A DNA stretch of 15,245 nt, taken from the NCBI GenBank assembly GCA_913041025.1, contig CAJWGQ010000056.1:1-15245 (forward strand), read 5' to 3'. Position 1 is the first letter of the stretch. Each line of letters opens with the position of its first letter. A program made the translations under genes and the position numbers. The DNA is from an uncultured Gammaproteobacteria bacterium. GTDB lineage: Bacteria; Pseudomonadota; Gammaproteobacteria; Pseudomonadales; Azotimanducaceae_A. Below are positions 7,542-14,973 of this stretch, piece by piece. The notes beneath the pieces were generated by a model that saw only the letters and a program-made list of their open reading frames with translations, was not told the origin of the DNA and ran no database searches.

Positions 7542-8072
7542 ATGAGTTATTTGAAGCAATTTTTTGCGGTGATCTCTTCGTTGATATTTGCGACTTCAGT
7601 TAGTGCAGAATTATCAGTTGGTGATGTTGCTCCTGACTTCACTTTGACTGGCAGCGACGGGAATCAGTACACGCTCTCGGAAATGAGAGGAAAACATGTG
7701 GTTGTTGCGTTCTTTCCTAAGGCTTACACAAGCGGCTGAACGCTAGAGTGTAAGGCGCTGCGTGACAGTGACCGAGAAATCAGAAAATATGATGTGGCTT
7801 ATTTTATGGCCAGCACTGATGAGGAACGAGTAAATAGAGGTTTTGCCGAGAAGAATGGGGCTACCTTCCCCATATTATCCGATCCCGATAAAAGTGTTTG
7901 CACCGAGTATGGAGTCTTGTATCCAATAGGCCTCGCCAAAAGGTGGACGTTTTATATTGGGCCGGACGGGACCATTCGAAGAATTGACAAAGATGTGAAA
8001 CCCAGGACTGCCGGTGCTCAGCTGGTCAAGAATCTTCAAGATTTGGACGTTCCCGTAGTTGGAGGCGAGTAA
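7542..8072 (+). CDS. Exported selenocysteine-containing peroxiredoxin (in-frame TGA read as Sec66)
   Basis: One frame of 177 codons (176 residues plus TAA) is interrupted only by TGA at 7737-7739, codon 66. Residues 1-22 form a signal peptide (hydrophobic core, ATSVSA before the predicted cut). Mature residues ELSVGDVAPDFTLTGSDG and FFPKAYTSG are classic AhpC/TSA-family peroxiredoxin sequence. The family motif PxxxTxxC reads PKAYTSG-TGA here, so the TGA replaces precisely the peroxidatic cysteine. The frame continues with TLECKALRD, MASTDEERVNRGFAEKNG, FPILSDPDK and a WTFYIGPDG strand, all good family sequence. Candidate resolving cysteines are Cys70 and Cys120. A bacterial-SECIS-like hairpin follows the TGA (7754-7773). 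The enzyme would reduce peroxides outside the cytoplasm. Reading it as two genes or a pseudogene is much less likely because the downstream half has no start signal and shows no decay. Confidence 0.88.
7754..7773 (+). promoter_or_regulatory. Bacterial SECIS-like hairpin for selenocysteine insertion
   Basis: GGCGCUG (7754-7760) pairs with CAGUG-A-CC (7766-7773). This gives seven base pairs (one G-U) with a single bulged A7771 and a five-base loop CGUGA (7761-7765). The loop starts 21 bases after the TGA and has G at its second position, followed by U. These features fit the known bacterial rules: a small apical loop with a guanosine in its first two bases, roughly 16-37 bases after the UGA. 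SelB would bind it to deliver Sec-tRNA. The fold was found by eye and not scored thermodynamically. Confidence 0.7.
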
Positions 8073-8078
8073 ACCCTT

Positions 8079-8125
8079 TAGAGTTCAGCCAACAATTTAA
8101 TAGGGATTGTGTAGGCTGAACTCTA
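8079..8125. terminator. Bidirectional terminator hairpin between peroxiredoxin and lyase genes
   Basis: A perfect 12-base stem, TAGAGTTCAGCC (8079-8090) with GGCTGAACTCTA (8114-8125), encloses a 23-base loop. On the plus strand it is followed by TGTTTTA, and on the minus strand by a short AAAGGGTTT run. It lies 6 bases after the peroxiredoxin stop. Its right arm contains the stop codon of the convergent lyase gene, so it can serve both transcripts. Confidence 0.75.
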
Positions 8126-9217
8126 TGTTTTACTAGATCGAGTTAAAGCGTCTCCGTCGCGCCACGGTGATATTTGTCCCTCGTACACCGATGAACCCTT
8201 TCTGAAGTGAGAGGCTTCTTCGAGAGTCTCAACGAATGGCATATCACCGGGATAGTATTGATTGTCGGGGAGTGGTCCGGATTTTGAGACGTGTCCCCAC
8301 AATGAATGGCCGACCACCTCTTCGGCGATAATTGCAGCCTCAATAACCTTGTCGAGGTCATAACCTGTTTCAATGCCCATTTGATGACACATGTGAACAA
8401 AATCTTCAGTAGGAACATGACCCGCAGAACGACCGTTTCCGCAATAGGGGCACCCGCCCATGCCTCCCAGAGAAGTATCAAATTCAGTCGCGCCCAGTAG
8501 CAGTGCTTCGTAGTAGCTCGCGATAGTAACGCCGCGGGTGTTGTGCAAGTGCATGTGATAGGTCTCAACCTCAGGATATTTGTCCTTTACTTCTGTCAGG
8601 GTTTCTTTGACCGTATGAGGCATGTTCCAGCCCATCGCATCTAGAAATGACACACGCTGAACGGGAATGCCAACCTCGTGCCATTTAGAGATCATCAGAT
8701 CAAGCAAATTCATTCTTGTTTCAAGACTGAAGCTGCCCTCAAAATTAGATCCGAATGGATTGCCCAATGCTACGGAACCATATTCTGCTCCAGCATCCGC
8801 CGCCGATTGCACTGTGTTTTCCAGAGCGGCTATTTGCTCGGCTTGCGTCCGGTTGTAATTGCGTCTTGCAAATGTATCGCAGAGCTCAACATGAGTTCCA
8901 AATTTCTTTTCTCTAACATTGATTTTTGGGAAATATCCGTCTGCTCTATCAAAGCCTCTTTTATTAAAAACGGCAGCGGTATAAGTTATTCCAGGTTTTG
9001 GTTCGAACTGGTCCGCGATTTCATCGATGCAGGCCATGGAAGGTGTCCACTTAGGATGTGCAAATGAACCAATCGTTACGGTCTTTGCGCCCATCTCACT
9101 AATCGCGTCAAGCAGTCTAAGTTTTTCTGACACGGGAATGTCTGGACTTTCGATTTGTAGTCCCTCTCTCATTGTGTCGTCGAAGATGTTTACTCTTTTC
9201 GGAATTTGTTCAGACAT
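8123..9217 (-). CDS. HMG-CoA lyase-like (DRE-TIM metallolyase family) enzyme
   Basis: A 364-residue member of the HMGL-like/pyruvate-carboxyltransferase TIM-barrel family, which cleaves or forms C-C bonds of acyl-CoA substrates using a divalent metal. The N-terminal motif is FDDTMREGLQ (12-21). The metal-binding HxH is H223/H225 in HMHLHN, followed by Asn226. The catalytic glycine-rich loop GGMGGCPYCGNG (251-262) keeps Cys256, and VPTED follows. The residue after the catalytic Arg17 is Glu18 where HMG-CoA lyase has Asp. It is about 50-60 residues longer than typical bacterial HMG-CoA lyase, mainly at the C-terminus. The substrate could be HMG-CoA or another 3-hydroxy-acyl-CoA. TAGGAGA precedes the ATG. 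It is divergent from the carboxyltransferase gene (138-base gap), which suggests a shared degradation pathway. Confidence 0.82.
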   Translation of the reverse strand: MSEQIPKRVNIFDDTMREGLQIESPDIPVSEKLRLLDAISEMGAKTVTIGSFAHPKWTPSMACIDEIADQFEPKPGITYTAAVFNKRGFDRADGYFPKINVREKKFGTHVELCDTFARRNYNRTQAEQIAALENTVQSAADAGAEYGSVALGNPFGSNFEGSFSLETRMNLLDLMISKWHEVGIPVQRVSFLDAMGWNMPHTVKETLTEVKDKYPEVETYHMHLHNTRGVTIASYYEALLLGATEFDTSLGGMGGCPYCGNGRSAGHVPTEDFVHMCHQMGIETGYDLDKVIEAAIIAEEVVGHSLWGHVSKSGPLPDNQYYPGDMPFVETLEEASHFRKGSSVYEGQISPWRDGDALTRSSKT

Positions 9218-9355
9218 GCGAATCTCCTAATTCTCTCTCTGTTGTATCAAGAGTTTGGTCTGGCGTCGAGTGAATTTATTGTCATCGGGACCCTAGTCGA
9301 TTGGGTTGTGAATAAGAGATACTAAGTTCTACGATCAAGATTTAGGAGGAGAATC

Positions 9356-10906
9356 ATGGTTTGGCAACCGGAAATTGATGAGATTGAAAAACGTGTAGAG
9401 CTAGCTAAAAAGATGGGCGGGCAAGAGGGCATTGATGTCCAACATGGGCGAGGAAAGCTAACAATTCGAGAGCGGCTTGACCTGTTTTGTGATCGATCTT
9501 CCTTTCAAGAGATTGGTCGATTAGCTGGCGCTGCTACCTATGAGGGTGAAGAGTTAAGCGATTTCCGACCTTCTAATACTGTAATTGGTCTTTGCGAGCT
9601 AAATGGTCGAAAAGTCGTGGTAAACGGCGGCGACTTTACGGTGAGAGGTGGCTCTGCTGATGCAGCGGTTGGGAATAAGGGAGGGCATGCGCAGAATCTG
9701 GCAAGAGATTGGCGATTGCCTTATGTACGTTTGTTAGACGCTACGGGCGGCAGCGTGAAAACATTCGAGCAGATCGGGCGAACTTATATACCGACGAACC
9801 CATCCACGCCCGGAATTGAAGACCTATTGTGCGAAGTACCAGTAGTGTCAGCGGCTTTAGGCTCAGTGGCTGGATTACCTGCCGTGGATGCTTGTCTCTC
9901 ACATTTTAATTTGATGGTTAAGGGTATCAGTCAAGTTTTTCCGGGCGGTCCGCCGGTTGTGAAGGCATCTCTGGGTATTGATATCTCCAAGGAGGATTTG
10001 GGAGACGAGCGATCTCAGGTTTACGAGTCGGGTGTCATAGATAACTTGGCTGAAACCGAGGAAGAGGCGTTCGATATGATAAGGCAGTTTCTGAGTTATT
10101 TACCCAACAGCGTCTGGGAAATGCCGCCCCGGATCAAAAATGGCGATGATCCTGAGCGACGCGAGGAGAGCCTTTTGTCGATCATACCTCGAAATAAAAG
10201 ACAGGCTTACGATGCGTACAAAATCCTAGATGCCGTGTTAGATAGAGAATCCTTTTTTGAAATCACTCCTCATTATGGAAGATCCCGGATTGTTGGTCTG
10301 GGACGCTTAAATGGTTACCCTGTCGGGGTGATGATCAATAATCCCAAAAGGCTAGGGGGATCCATGGATGTCACTGCGGGGACAAAGGTCATGAGATTCT
10401 TACAGCTTTGCGATACGTTTCACTTGCCGATGGTCTACTTAGCAGATGAACCGGGATTCATGGCGGGTCCGGATCAGCAAGCCAAAGGTATAGTTAGAGC
10501 AGGAGCAAAGATGTTATGCACTACTCTGAGGACTCAAATGCCCTGGGTTAGTGTGATTATCAGACAGCTTTATGGAGTCGCAGGACAGTGTCATGATCGA
10601 CCTAGTGGGATGTTCAAGCGTACTGCCTGGCCGTCGGGACATTGGGGATCCATGCATATTTCTGGCGGTGTATCTGCTGCCTACCGAAGGGTGATTGATG
10701 AGTCAGATGACCCTGAAAAGACCAGAAAAGAAATTGAGGCTAAACTTGACGGGCTGGCTTCGCCTTTTAAAACGGCGGAGTCTTTCAACATTGAAGATAT
10801 AATGGATCCTAGAGACACGCGTCCAATGCTTTGCGAATTTGTAGAGATGGCGCAGTCGATTATCGCAACGCAGCTGGGCCCTACTTCAGTTCCTTATATG
10901 CCTTAG
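9356..10906 (+). CDS. Acyl-CoA carboxylase beta (carboxyltransferase) subunit
   Basis: A 516-residue protein with both crotonase-like halves of the propionyl/methylcrotonyl-CoA carboxylase beta family (AccD5/PccB/MmdA-like), at the usual length. Visible landmarks are GRGKLTIRERLD (31-42), the N-half TGGSVK loop (130-135), the linker IIPRNKRQAYDAY that begins the C-half, and DEPGFMAGPDQQAKGIVRAGAKML from residue 364, which corresponds to the biotin/CoA-site loop. The reaction would transfer carboxyl from biotin to an acyl-CoA, or the reverse in decarboxylases. No biotin carboxylase or biotin carrier gene is in this window, so the partner must lie elsewhere. A very good AGGAGGAG site precedes the ATG. 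The transaminase follows after 50 bases, probably in the same operon. Confidence 0.88.
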   Translation: MVWQPEIDEIEKRVELAKKMGGQEGIDVQHGRGKLTIRERLDLFCDRSSFQEIGRLAGAATYEGEELSDFRPSNTVIGLCELNGRKVVVNGGDFTVRGGSADAAVGNKGGHAQNLARDWRLPYVRLLDATGGSVKTFEQIGRTYIPTNPSTPGIEDLLCEVPVVSAALGSVAGLPAVDACLSHFNLMVKGISQVFPGGPPVVKASLGIDISKEDLGDERSQVYESGVIDNLAETEEEAFDMIRQFLSYLPNSVWEMPPRIKNGDDPERREESLLSIIPRNKRQAYDAYKILDAVLDRESFFEITPHYGRSRIVGLGRLNGYPVGVMINNPKRLGGSMDVTAGTKVMRFLQLCDTFHLPMVYLADEPGFMAGPDQQAKGIVRAGAKMLCTTLRTQMPWVSVIIRQLYGVAGQCHDRPSGMFKRTAWPSGHWGSMHISGGVSAAYRRVIDESDDPEKTRKEIEAKLDGLASPFKTAESFNIEDIMDPRDTRPMLCEFVEMAQSIIATQLGPTSVPYMP

Positions 10907-10956
10907 GGATTGCAGGGGAATGTTGTTTAGTTCTGATCAAATGTACAGGAGCTACT

Positions 10957-12264
10957 ATGGACAACTTATCTGAAGCCTACTGGATGCCGTTCACGGCCAG
11001 AAATGGATTTAGAAAAGAGCCTCGCATAATAGTTCGAGCCGACGGCTGTCACTACATTAGTGCAGACGGAAGAAAGGTCTTTGATAGCCTTTCTGGCTTG
11101 TGGTGTTGCGGGTTTGGCCATAACAGGATCGAGATTGCTGAAGCAGTTAAAGCACAGCTAACTTCCTTGGATTACAGTCCAGCGTTTCAGTATGGGCATC
11201 CTAAAGTGTTTGAATTAGCTGATAGATTGGTGGAAATCGCGCCCGAAGGATTAGCGCATGCGTTTTTTACTGACTCTGGTTCTGAAAGTGCTGATACCTC
11301 TTTGAAAATAGCTCGTGCATATTGGCGCATGGCTGGTCGTCCCGAGAAGACGAAGATGATCGGACGAATCAAGGGCTATCATGGTGCGAATTTCGCGGGT
11401 ACCAGTCTGGGAGGAATTGGTCCTAATCGTCGATTGTTTGGCTTATTGGCAGACGCTGATCATTTACCTCATACATTGAGAAAAGAAGACGCGTTTTCAA
11501 GAGGTCAGCCCCAGGGCGGTGAAGAGCTGGCTGACCATCTCGAGGACCTTGTTACGTTGCACGACGCGTCTAATATAGCTGCAGTTATAGTTGAACCCAT
11601 TGCAGGTTCAGCGGGCGTGATAGTTCCACCGTCTGCATATTTGCAGCGTTTGAGAGCGATTTGTGACCGTCATGAGATTTTGCTGATTTTTGATGAGGTA
11701 ATCACGGGGTTTGGAAGGACCGGAGAGAGGTTCGGGTCAGAAGCATTTGGAGTCGTGCCCGATATTATGAATCTAGCGAAGACGTTGACTAACGGGGCGG
11801 TACCCATGGGTGCAGTTTTAGTCAAAGATGAAATATATCAGGCATTTGTCGATGAGAATGCGCCTGATCATTTGATCGGACTCCCTCACGGCTACACCTA
11901 CACCGGTCATCCGGTGGGATGCGCTGCCGCACTTGCGGCTCTAGATATTTTCGATCGAGAGGATATGCCTGGCCGCGTTAGGGCATTGGCGCCGACTTTT
12001 GAAAATACCCTTCATGCGCTAAGGGGAGAGAGTCATGTGGTCGATGTTCGAAATTTCGGGCTAGCTGGCGCTATTCAGATTGAACCTCGTGACAGTGATC
12101 CTTTAGTTCGCCCATATGAACTTGGTCTTGCCTGTTGGAATGAGGGCCTATATGTCAGGTGGGGTGGGGATACTCTCCAGTTTGCTCCACCCTTTGTTTC
12201 GACAAAGAGCGACATTGAGCAGATGGGAGAGATACTCAGGCTGGCCCTAAATAAAGTCTCTTAA
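10957..12264 (+). CDS. Class III PLP aminotransferase, omega-amino acid (beta-alanine):pyruvate type
   Basis: A 435-residue class III aminotransferase. The N-terminus (YWMPFTARN, residues 8-16) and SGLWCCGFGH (46-55) closely resemble the beta-alanine:pyruvate transaminases of Pseudomonas. PLP-binding features are Tyr141-His142-Gly143, Asp246 in FDEVITGFGRTG, and the Schiff-base Lys275 in NLAKTLTNG. It would move the amino group of an omega-amino acid or amine to pyruvate, giving alanine and a semialdehyde; beta-alanine is the best guess and related amines are possible. The frame is open upstream into the carboxyltransferase gene, but the ATG at 10957 is chosen because AGGAG lies 5 bases before it and family homology starts there. 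The stop overlaps the convergent methyltransferase stop by 4 bases. Confidence 0.87.
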   Translation: MDNLSEAYWMPFTARNGFRKEPRIIVRADGCHYISADGRKVFDSLSGLWCCGFGHNRIEIAEAVKAQLTSLDYSPAFQYGHPKVFELADRLVEIAPEGLAHAFFTDSGSESADTSLKIARAYWRMAGRPEKTKMIGRIKGYHGANFAGTSLGGIGPNRRLFGLLADADHLPHTLRKEDAFSRGQPQGGEELADHLEDLVTLHDASNIAAVIVEPIAGSAGVIVPPSAYLQRLRAICDRHEILLIFDEVITGFGRTGERFGSEAFGVVPDIMNLAKTLTNGAVPMGAVLVKDEIYQAFVDENAPDHLIGLPHGYTYTGHPVGCAAALAALDIFDREDMPGRVRALAPTFENTLHALRGESHVVDVRNFGLAGAIQIEPRDSDPLVRPYELGLACWNEGLYVRWGGDTLQFAPPFVSTKSDIEQMGEILRLALNKVS

Positions 12265-12884
12265 GAGAGCTTAAGGCCTGTGATGATCCAGAGTGGGTCT
12301 GCATTAGTTGGCGAACGATCTAATGCGGTTACCTCGTCAAAGCCCGCGATTTCTAGATAAGAACTCACGAGCTTAATTCTGTCTTGTGGGGCGATATGCT
12401 GGAAGATGCTGACCGCTTTGGTAGGAAATAGTCGGTGTGACATGGCGATGACGATCTGACCTCGTTTTCTTAATACCTCCAGAGTGCTTTTTAAAACCTC
12501 GATGGGCGCTGTGAGATACTGTATGGAGACGGCACACAACACATAATCGAATGTGTCTGCGGGATAAGGCAGGTGAGGTTTTGTATTTAGGTTGTGCACA
12601 CACCAATCGCTAAGCTGGTTATTGGCCCTCAATTCTTGCTCGTTCATCCCCAGACCAGACGACCGAGTTAGTTTAAGCCCGCTTGGTAAATGGGATATCC
12701 AAGAAGACATGAGATCCAGAACGTTGGTGTTCTCGTCAATGATTTCTCCGTAGTATTCGGAGAGCTTTTCTATTGTTGCTTTGTCGATGTGCTCGACGAA
12801 TCTGGGGGATGCATAAAACACCTCGTCAGGATCTTCGTCGATCCTCTGAAACCAGTGGGCTGGTGGCTCGTTTGTTTTGGTCAT
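12261..12884 (-). CDS. Putative SAM-dependent class I methyltransferase
   Basis: A 207-residue protein with the layout of a small Rossmann methyltransferase of the type-11 class. NVLDLMSS (54-61) corresponds to motif I. GLGMNEQEL (77-85) corresponds to the second acidic strand region, YPADTFDYVLCAVSIQYL (107-124) to motifs II/III, and the LEVLRKRGQIVIAMSH region (135-150) to the post-III strand. Motif I lacks the usual glycine-rich GxGxG, so either SAM binding is unusual or the protein is a degenerate relative. Similar short proteins are widespread and uncharacterised; the substrate is unknown. It converges on the transaminase with a 4-base overlap and is divergent from the LLM gene (119-base gap). 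No strong ribosome site is seen. Confidence 0.7.
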   Translation of the reverse strand: MTKTNEPPAHWFQRIDEDPDEVFYASPRFVEHIDKATIEKLSEYYGEIIDENTNVLDLMSSWISHLPSGLKLTRSSGLGMNEQELRANNQLSDWCVHNLNTKPHLPYPADTFDYVLCAVSIQYLTAPIEVLKSTLEVLRKRGQIVIAMSHRLFPTKAVSIFQHIAPQDRIKLVSSYLEIAGFDEVTALDRSPTNADPLWIITGLKLS

Positions 12885-13003
12885 AAACGGATTTTCTCTT
12901 ATCTGTACTTATCGTATCGCAAAATAGTGCCTCTCTGTTGACCGCAGCTGCGACTTTCTATGGTTGTTTAAGTTAGCATAGACTTTTTGATTTTAGTGCC
13001 GTT

Positions 13004-14017
13004 ATGAAAGTAGATTCCAACGTCGATTCAGACATGAACACGATTGCGTCGAAAGCTAAAAAACTCGAGGAGCTTGGTTACAGTGGCTTGCGTATCGCAG
13101 AATTGAATCACGACCCTTTTATGCCTTTGGCGATTGCGGCTAACAATACAGATTCTATCGAGCTGATTACATCGGTTGCCGTGGCCTTCTCTAGAAATCC
13201 AATGTCTATGGCGACCCTTGCACATGATTTAAACGCTTTTTCGAGGGGAAGGTTCATTCTAGGTTTGGGCTCGCAGGTGAAACCTCATATCGAAAGGAGG
13301 TTTAGCATGCCCTGGCATAAAGCTGCTGCTCAGATGAGAGAATTTATTGAGGCCATGCATGCCATATTTTCCTGTTGGTACGAGGGAGAACGGCTTCATT
13401 ACGAAGGTCAGTACTATCAACATACGCTGATGCCCGACACTTTTAAGCCCGATACCCAGGGTTTTTCTCCCCCTAGGATCACTCTTTCTGCAACAGGGCC
13501 TTTGATGACGAAACTGGCAGCCGAAATCGCGGATGGCATGATGATGCATCCCTTTTCCTCTGAGAGGTATCTTAAAGAAGTTACGCTTCCAGCAATAAAG
13601 AGCGGATTGCATAACTCTGGCAGAGACCTGAAGAGCTTTGAGCTGGATTATGCGCCGATGATCGCTTCGGCTGATTCAGAAGAAGAGCTTCAAAGAGCAA
13701 TAGGATTGATTAAGTCGAGAATCGCTTTTTATGGATGCACCGTGGCGTACAAGCCTGTTCTGGATATCCATGGTTGGGGAGATCTTCAGGACGAACTTAT
13801 AGCTCTTAATCGACAACATCGAACACAAGAAATGTCTGATTTGATAACAGATGATATCTTGGAAACGATCGCCATAGTGGGGACACCAGAAGCCGTGGTT
13901 GATAAAATGATCGAACGTTTTGATGGATGTATTGGACGCACTGGGTTTGCTGTTGAAGGTTTAGAACCAGACCGAAAACGGGAACTGATTGAGAAACTTC
14001 GATTGTCTGATCAATAG
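13004..14017 (+). CDS. LLM-class flavin/F420-dependent oxidoreductase
   Basis: A 337-residue luciferase-like TIM-barrel oxidoreductase. Typical features are the NHDPFMPLAIAA stretch near residue 38, the AVAFSRNPMSMATLAHDL strand-helix (59-76), GRFILGLGSQVKPHIERRF (81-99), which binds the cofactor phosphate, and a late GTPEAVVDKMIERF near residue 292. It resembles the branch often labelled TIGR03617 (mycobacterial and marine proteins named F420-dependent). Whether it uses F420 or FMN cannot be told from this sequence, and the substrate is unknown. The N-terminus starts like other members (MKVD), which supports the ATG at 13004 although no ribosome site is visible. Its stop is one base from the end of the convergent NTF2-like gene. 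Confidence 0.82.
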   Translation: MKVDSNVDSDMNTIASKAKKLEELGYSGLRIAELNHDPFMPLAIAANNTDSIELITSVAVAFSRNPMSMATLAHDLNAFSRGRFILGLGSQVKPHIERRFSMPWHKAAAQMREFIEAMHAIFSCWYEGERLHYEGQYYQHTLMPDTFKPDTQGFSPPRITLSATGPLMTKLAAEIADGMMMHPFSSERYLKEVTLPAIKSGLHNSGRDLKSFELDYAPMIASADSEEELQRAIGLIKSRIAFYGCTVAYKPVLDIHGWGDLQDELIALNRQHRTQEMSDLITDDILETIAIVGTPEAVVDKMIERFDGCIGRTGFAVEGLEPDRKRELIEKLRLSDQ

Positions 14018-14018
14018 C

Positions 14019-14402
14019 TTATCTTAAGTAGCTTGACCTGAACTGGATTCCCCAGTGTTGGTCATTTAAGGTCACGATCCATAGAGTCTCGAAGCTATTG
14101 TAGATATCGCCGGACTTGGTCGCTCGATGATTTTTAATAGACAAGTGGACCTTGTCTTCTCCCACATGGATAGAATCCATAGATTCAACCACAGTGTGAT
14201 CCCAGCCTTCATCTCTTAGGTCATTTTCAGCGCGTTCACTAAGCAATATAAACTCTTTTTCGTTGGTGATCGTATGAAATTTACCTTTAGCCAAGCGAAT
14301 GTGAGGATAGTTCAGGGTTTTTGCAAGAGCTTGGTGATTTTGTGCATTGAATGCTTGGATAAAGTCGGATGCCACGAGTTTTGCTTGATCGCTGATAGAC
14401 AT
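14019..14402 (-). CDS. NTF2-like / SnoaL-like small protein
   Basis: A 127-residue protein whose pattern fits the NTF2-like alpha+beta fold: an N-terminal helix with FIQAFNAQNHQAL (residues 14-26), then YPHIRLAKGKFHTI, and alternating strands ending in VTLNDQHWGIQFRSS. The fold is used by many small enzymes (isomerases, cyclases, dehydratases) and by binding proteins, so no reaction is claimed. No signal peptide is visible. GAAGG precedes the ATG by about 6 bases. It is convergent with the LLM gene and divergent from the DUF35 gene. The 153-base gap upstream shows no distinct motif to me. Confidence 0.65.
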   Translation of the reverse strand: MSISDQAKLVASDFIQAFNAQNHQALAKTLNYPHIRLAKGKFHTITNEKEFILLSERAENDLRDEGWDHTVVESMDSIHVGEDKVHLSIKNHRATKSGDIYNSFETLWIVTLNDQHWGIQFRSSYLR

Positions 14403-14555
14403 AGGAAACCTTCGATATTTAGGGGAGAGTAGTATGTCAGTTAGGGCTTTTGATCACACTTTCCATGGTCGGCTAGGATTGGTCTCTGTAATCATCAATC
14501 GTTGTATGAGATCATCTTCAGCTAGGAGTATGACTAGTATTTGGGGGTAGCTTAG

Positions 14556-14972
14556 ATGGCGTATGACAAACCGATCCCGAGTAGGGGAACACACACGGAA
14601 CCGTTTTGGGAAGGAGCGAAACAAGGGATACTTATGCTTCCTCGTTGTCGAGACTGTAATCGCGTTCATTGGTATCCGCGTTTTCTTTGTCCCTTTTGTC
14701 ATTCGGATAATATCGAGTGGATAGAGGGCAGCGGCGAAGGAACAATTCATACCTATGCAGTCCAACATCTAGCGTTTGGGCCTTGGGCTGAAGAGGCTCC
14801 CTACGTGACTGCGTACATTGATCTAAAGGAAGGCGACCGCATGCTCACGGTATTAAAAGGCGTAGATCCTCAAAAACCTGAAGAAATTAAAATTGGGTCT
14901 AGCGTGGTGGTTGAGTTTGAGAAGGCAAGTGAGGAGATGTCGCTTCCCTTTTGGCGGGTAGTGGAGAATTAG
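14556..14972 (+). CDS. DUF35 zinc-ribbon/OB-fold acyl-CoA-associated protein
   Basis: A 138-residue protein with the two-part DUF35 layout. An N-terminal helix (TEPFWEGAKQG, 14-24) is followed by a rubredoxin-like zinc ribbon with Cys31, Cys34, Cys45 and Cys48 (CRDC and CPFC), and then by an OB-fold domain starting near EGTIHTYAVQH. Proteins of this family partner with thiolase-superfamily enzymes; known examples include the DUF35 domain of ChsH2 with Ltp2 in steroid side-chain breakdown and the archaeal HMG-CoA synthase/thiolase complex. The thiolase-like gene begins one base after this stop, which fits a tight complex. A GGGGGT site precedes the ATG. Confidence 0.87.
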   Translation: MAYDKPIPSRGTHTEPFWEGAKQGILMLPRCRDCNRVHWYPRFLCPFCHSDNIEWIEGSGEGTIHTYAVQHLAFGPWAEEAPYVTAYIDLKEGDRMLTVLKGVDPQKPEEIKIGSSVVVEFEKASEEMSLPFWRVVEN

Positions 14973-14973
14973 T

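Noticed and set aside
7542..8072. Two separate genes or a nonsense-mutated pseudogene in place of one selenoprotein
   Set aside because: The downstream part has only an internal GTG and no ribosome site. Both halves are intact peroxiredoxin sequence in one frame, the stop is TGA precisely at the catalytic Cys position, and a SECIS-like hairpin follows.
8678..9067. Plus-strand open frame of 129 codons
   Set aside because: It lies wholly inside the well-supported minus-strand HMGL-like gene, has no family resemblance and no convincing ribosome site.
12938..12966. Promoter for the LLM gene based on TTGACC
   Set aside because: The only -10-like sequence, TATGGT, has a 15-base spacer, which is too short to support the call.
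14454..14768. Minus-strand open frame of 104 codons overlapping the DUF35 gene
   Set aside because: It overlaps the zinc-ribbon coding region whose family motifs are unmistakable; the antisense product matches nothing I know.
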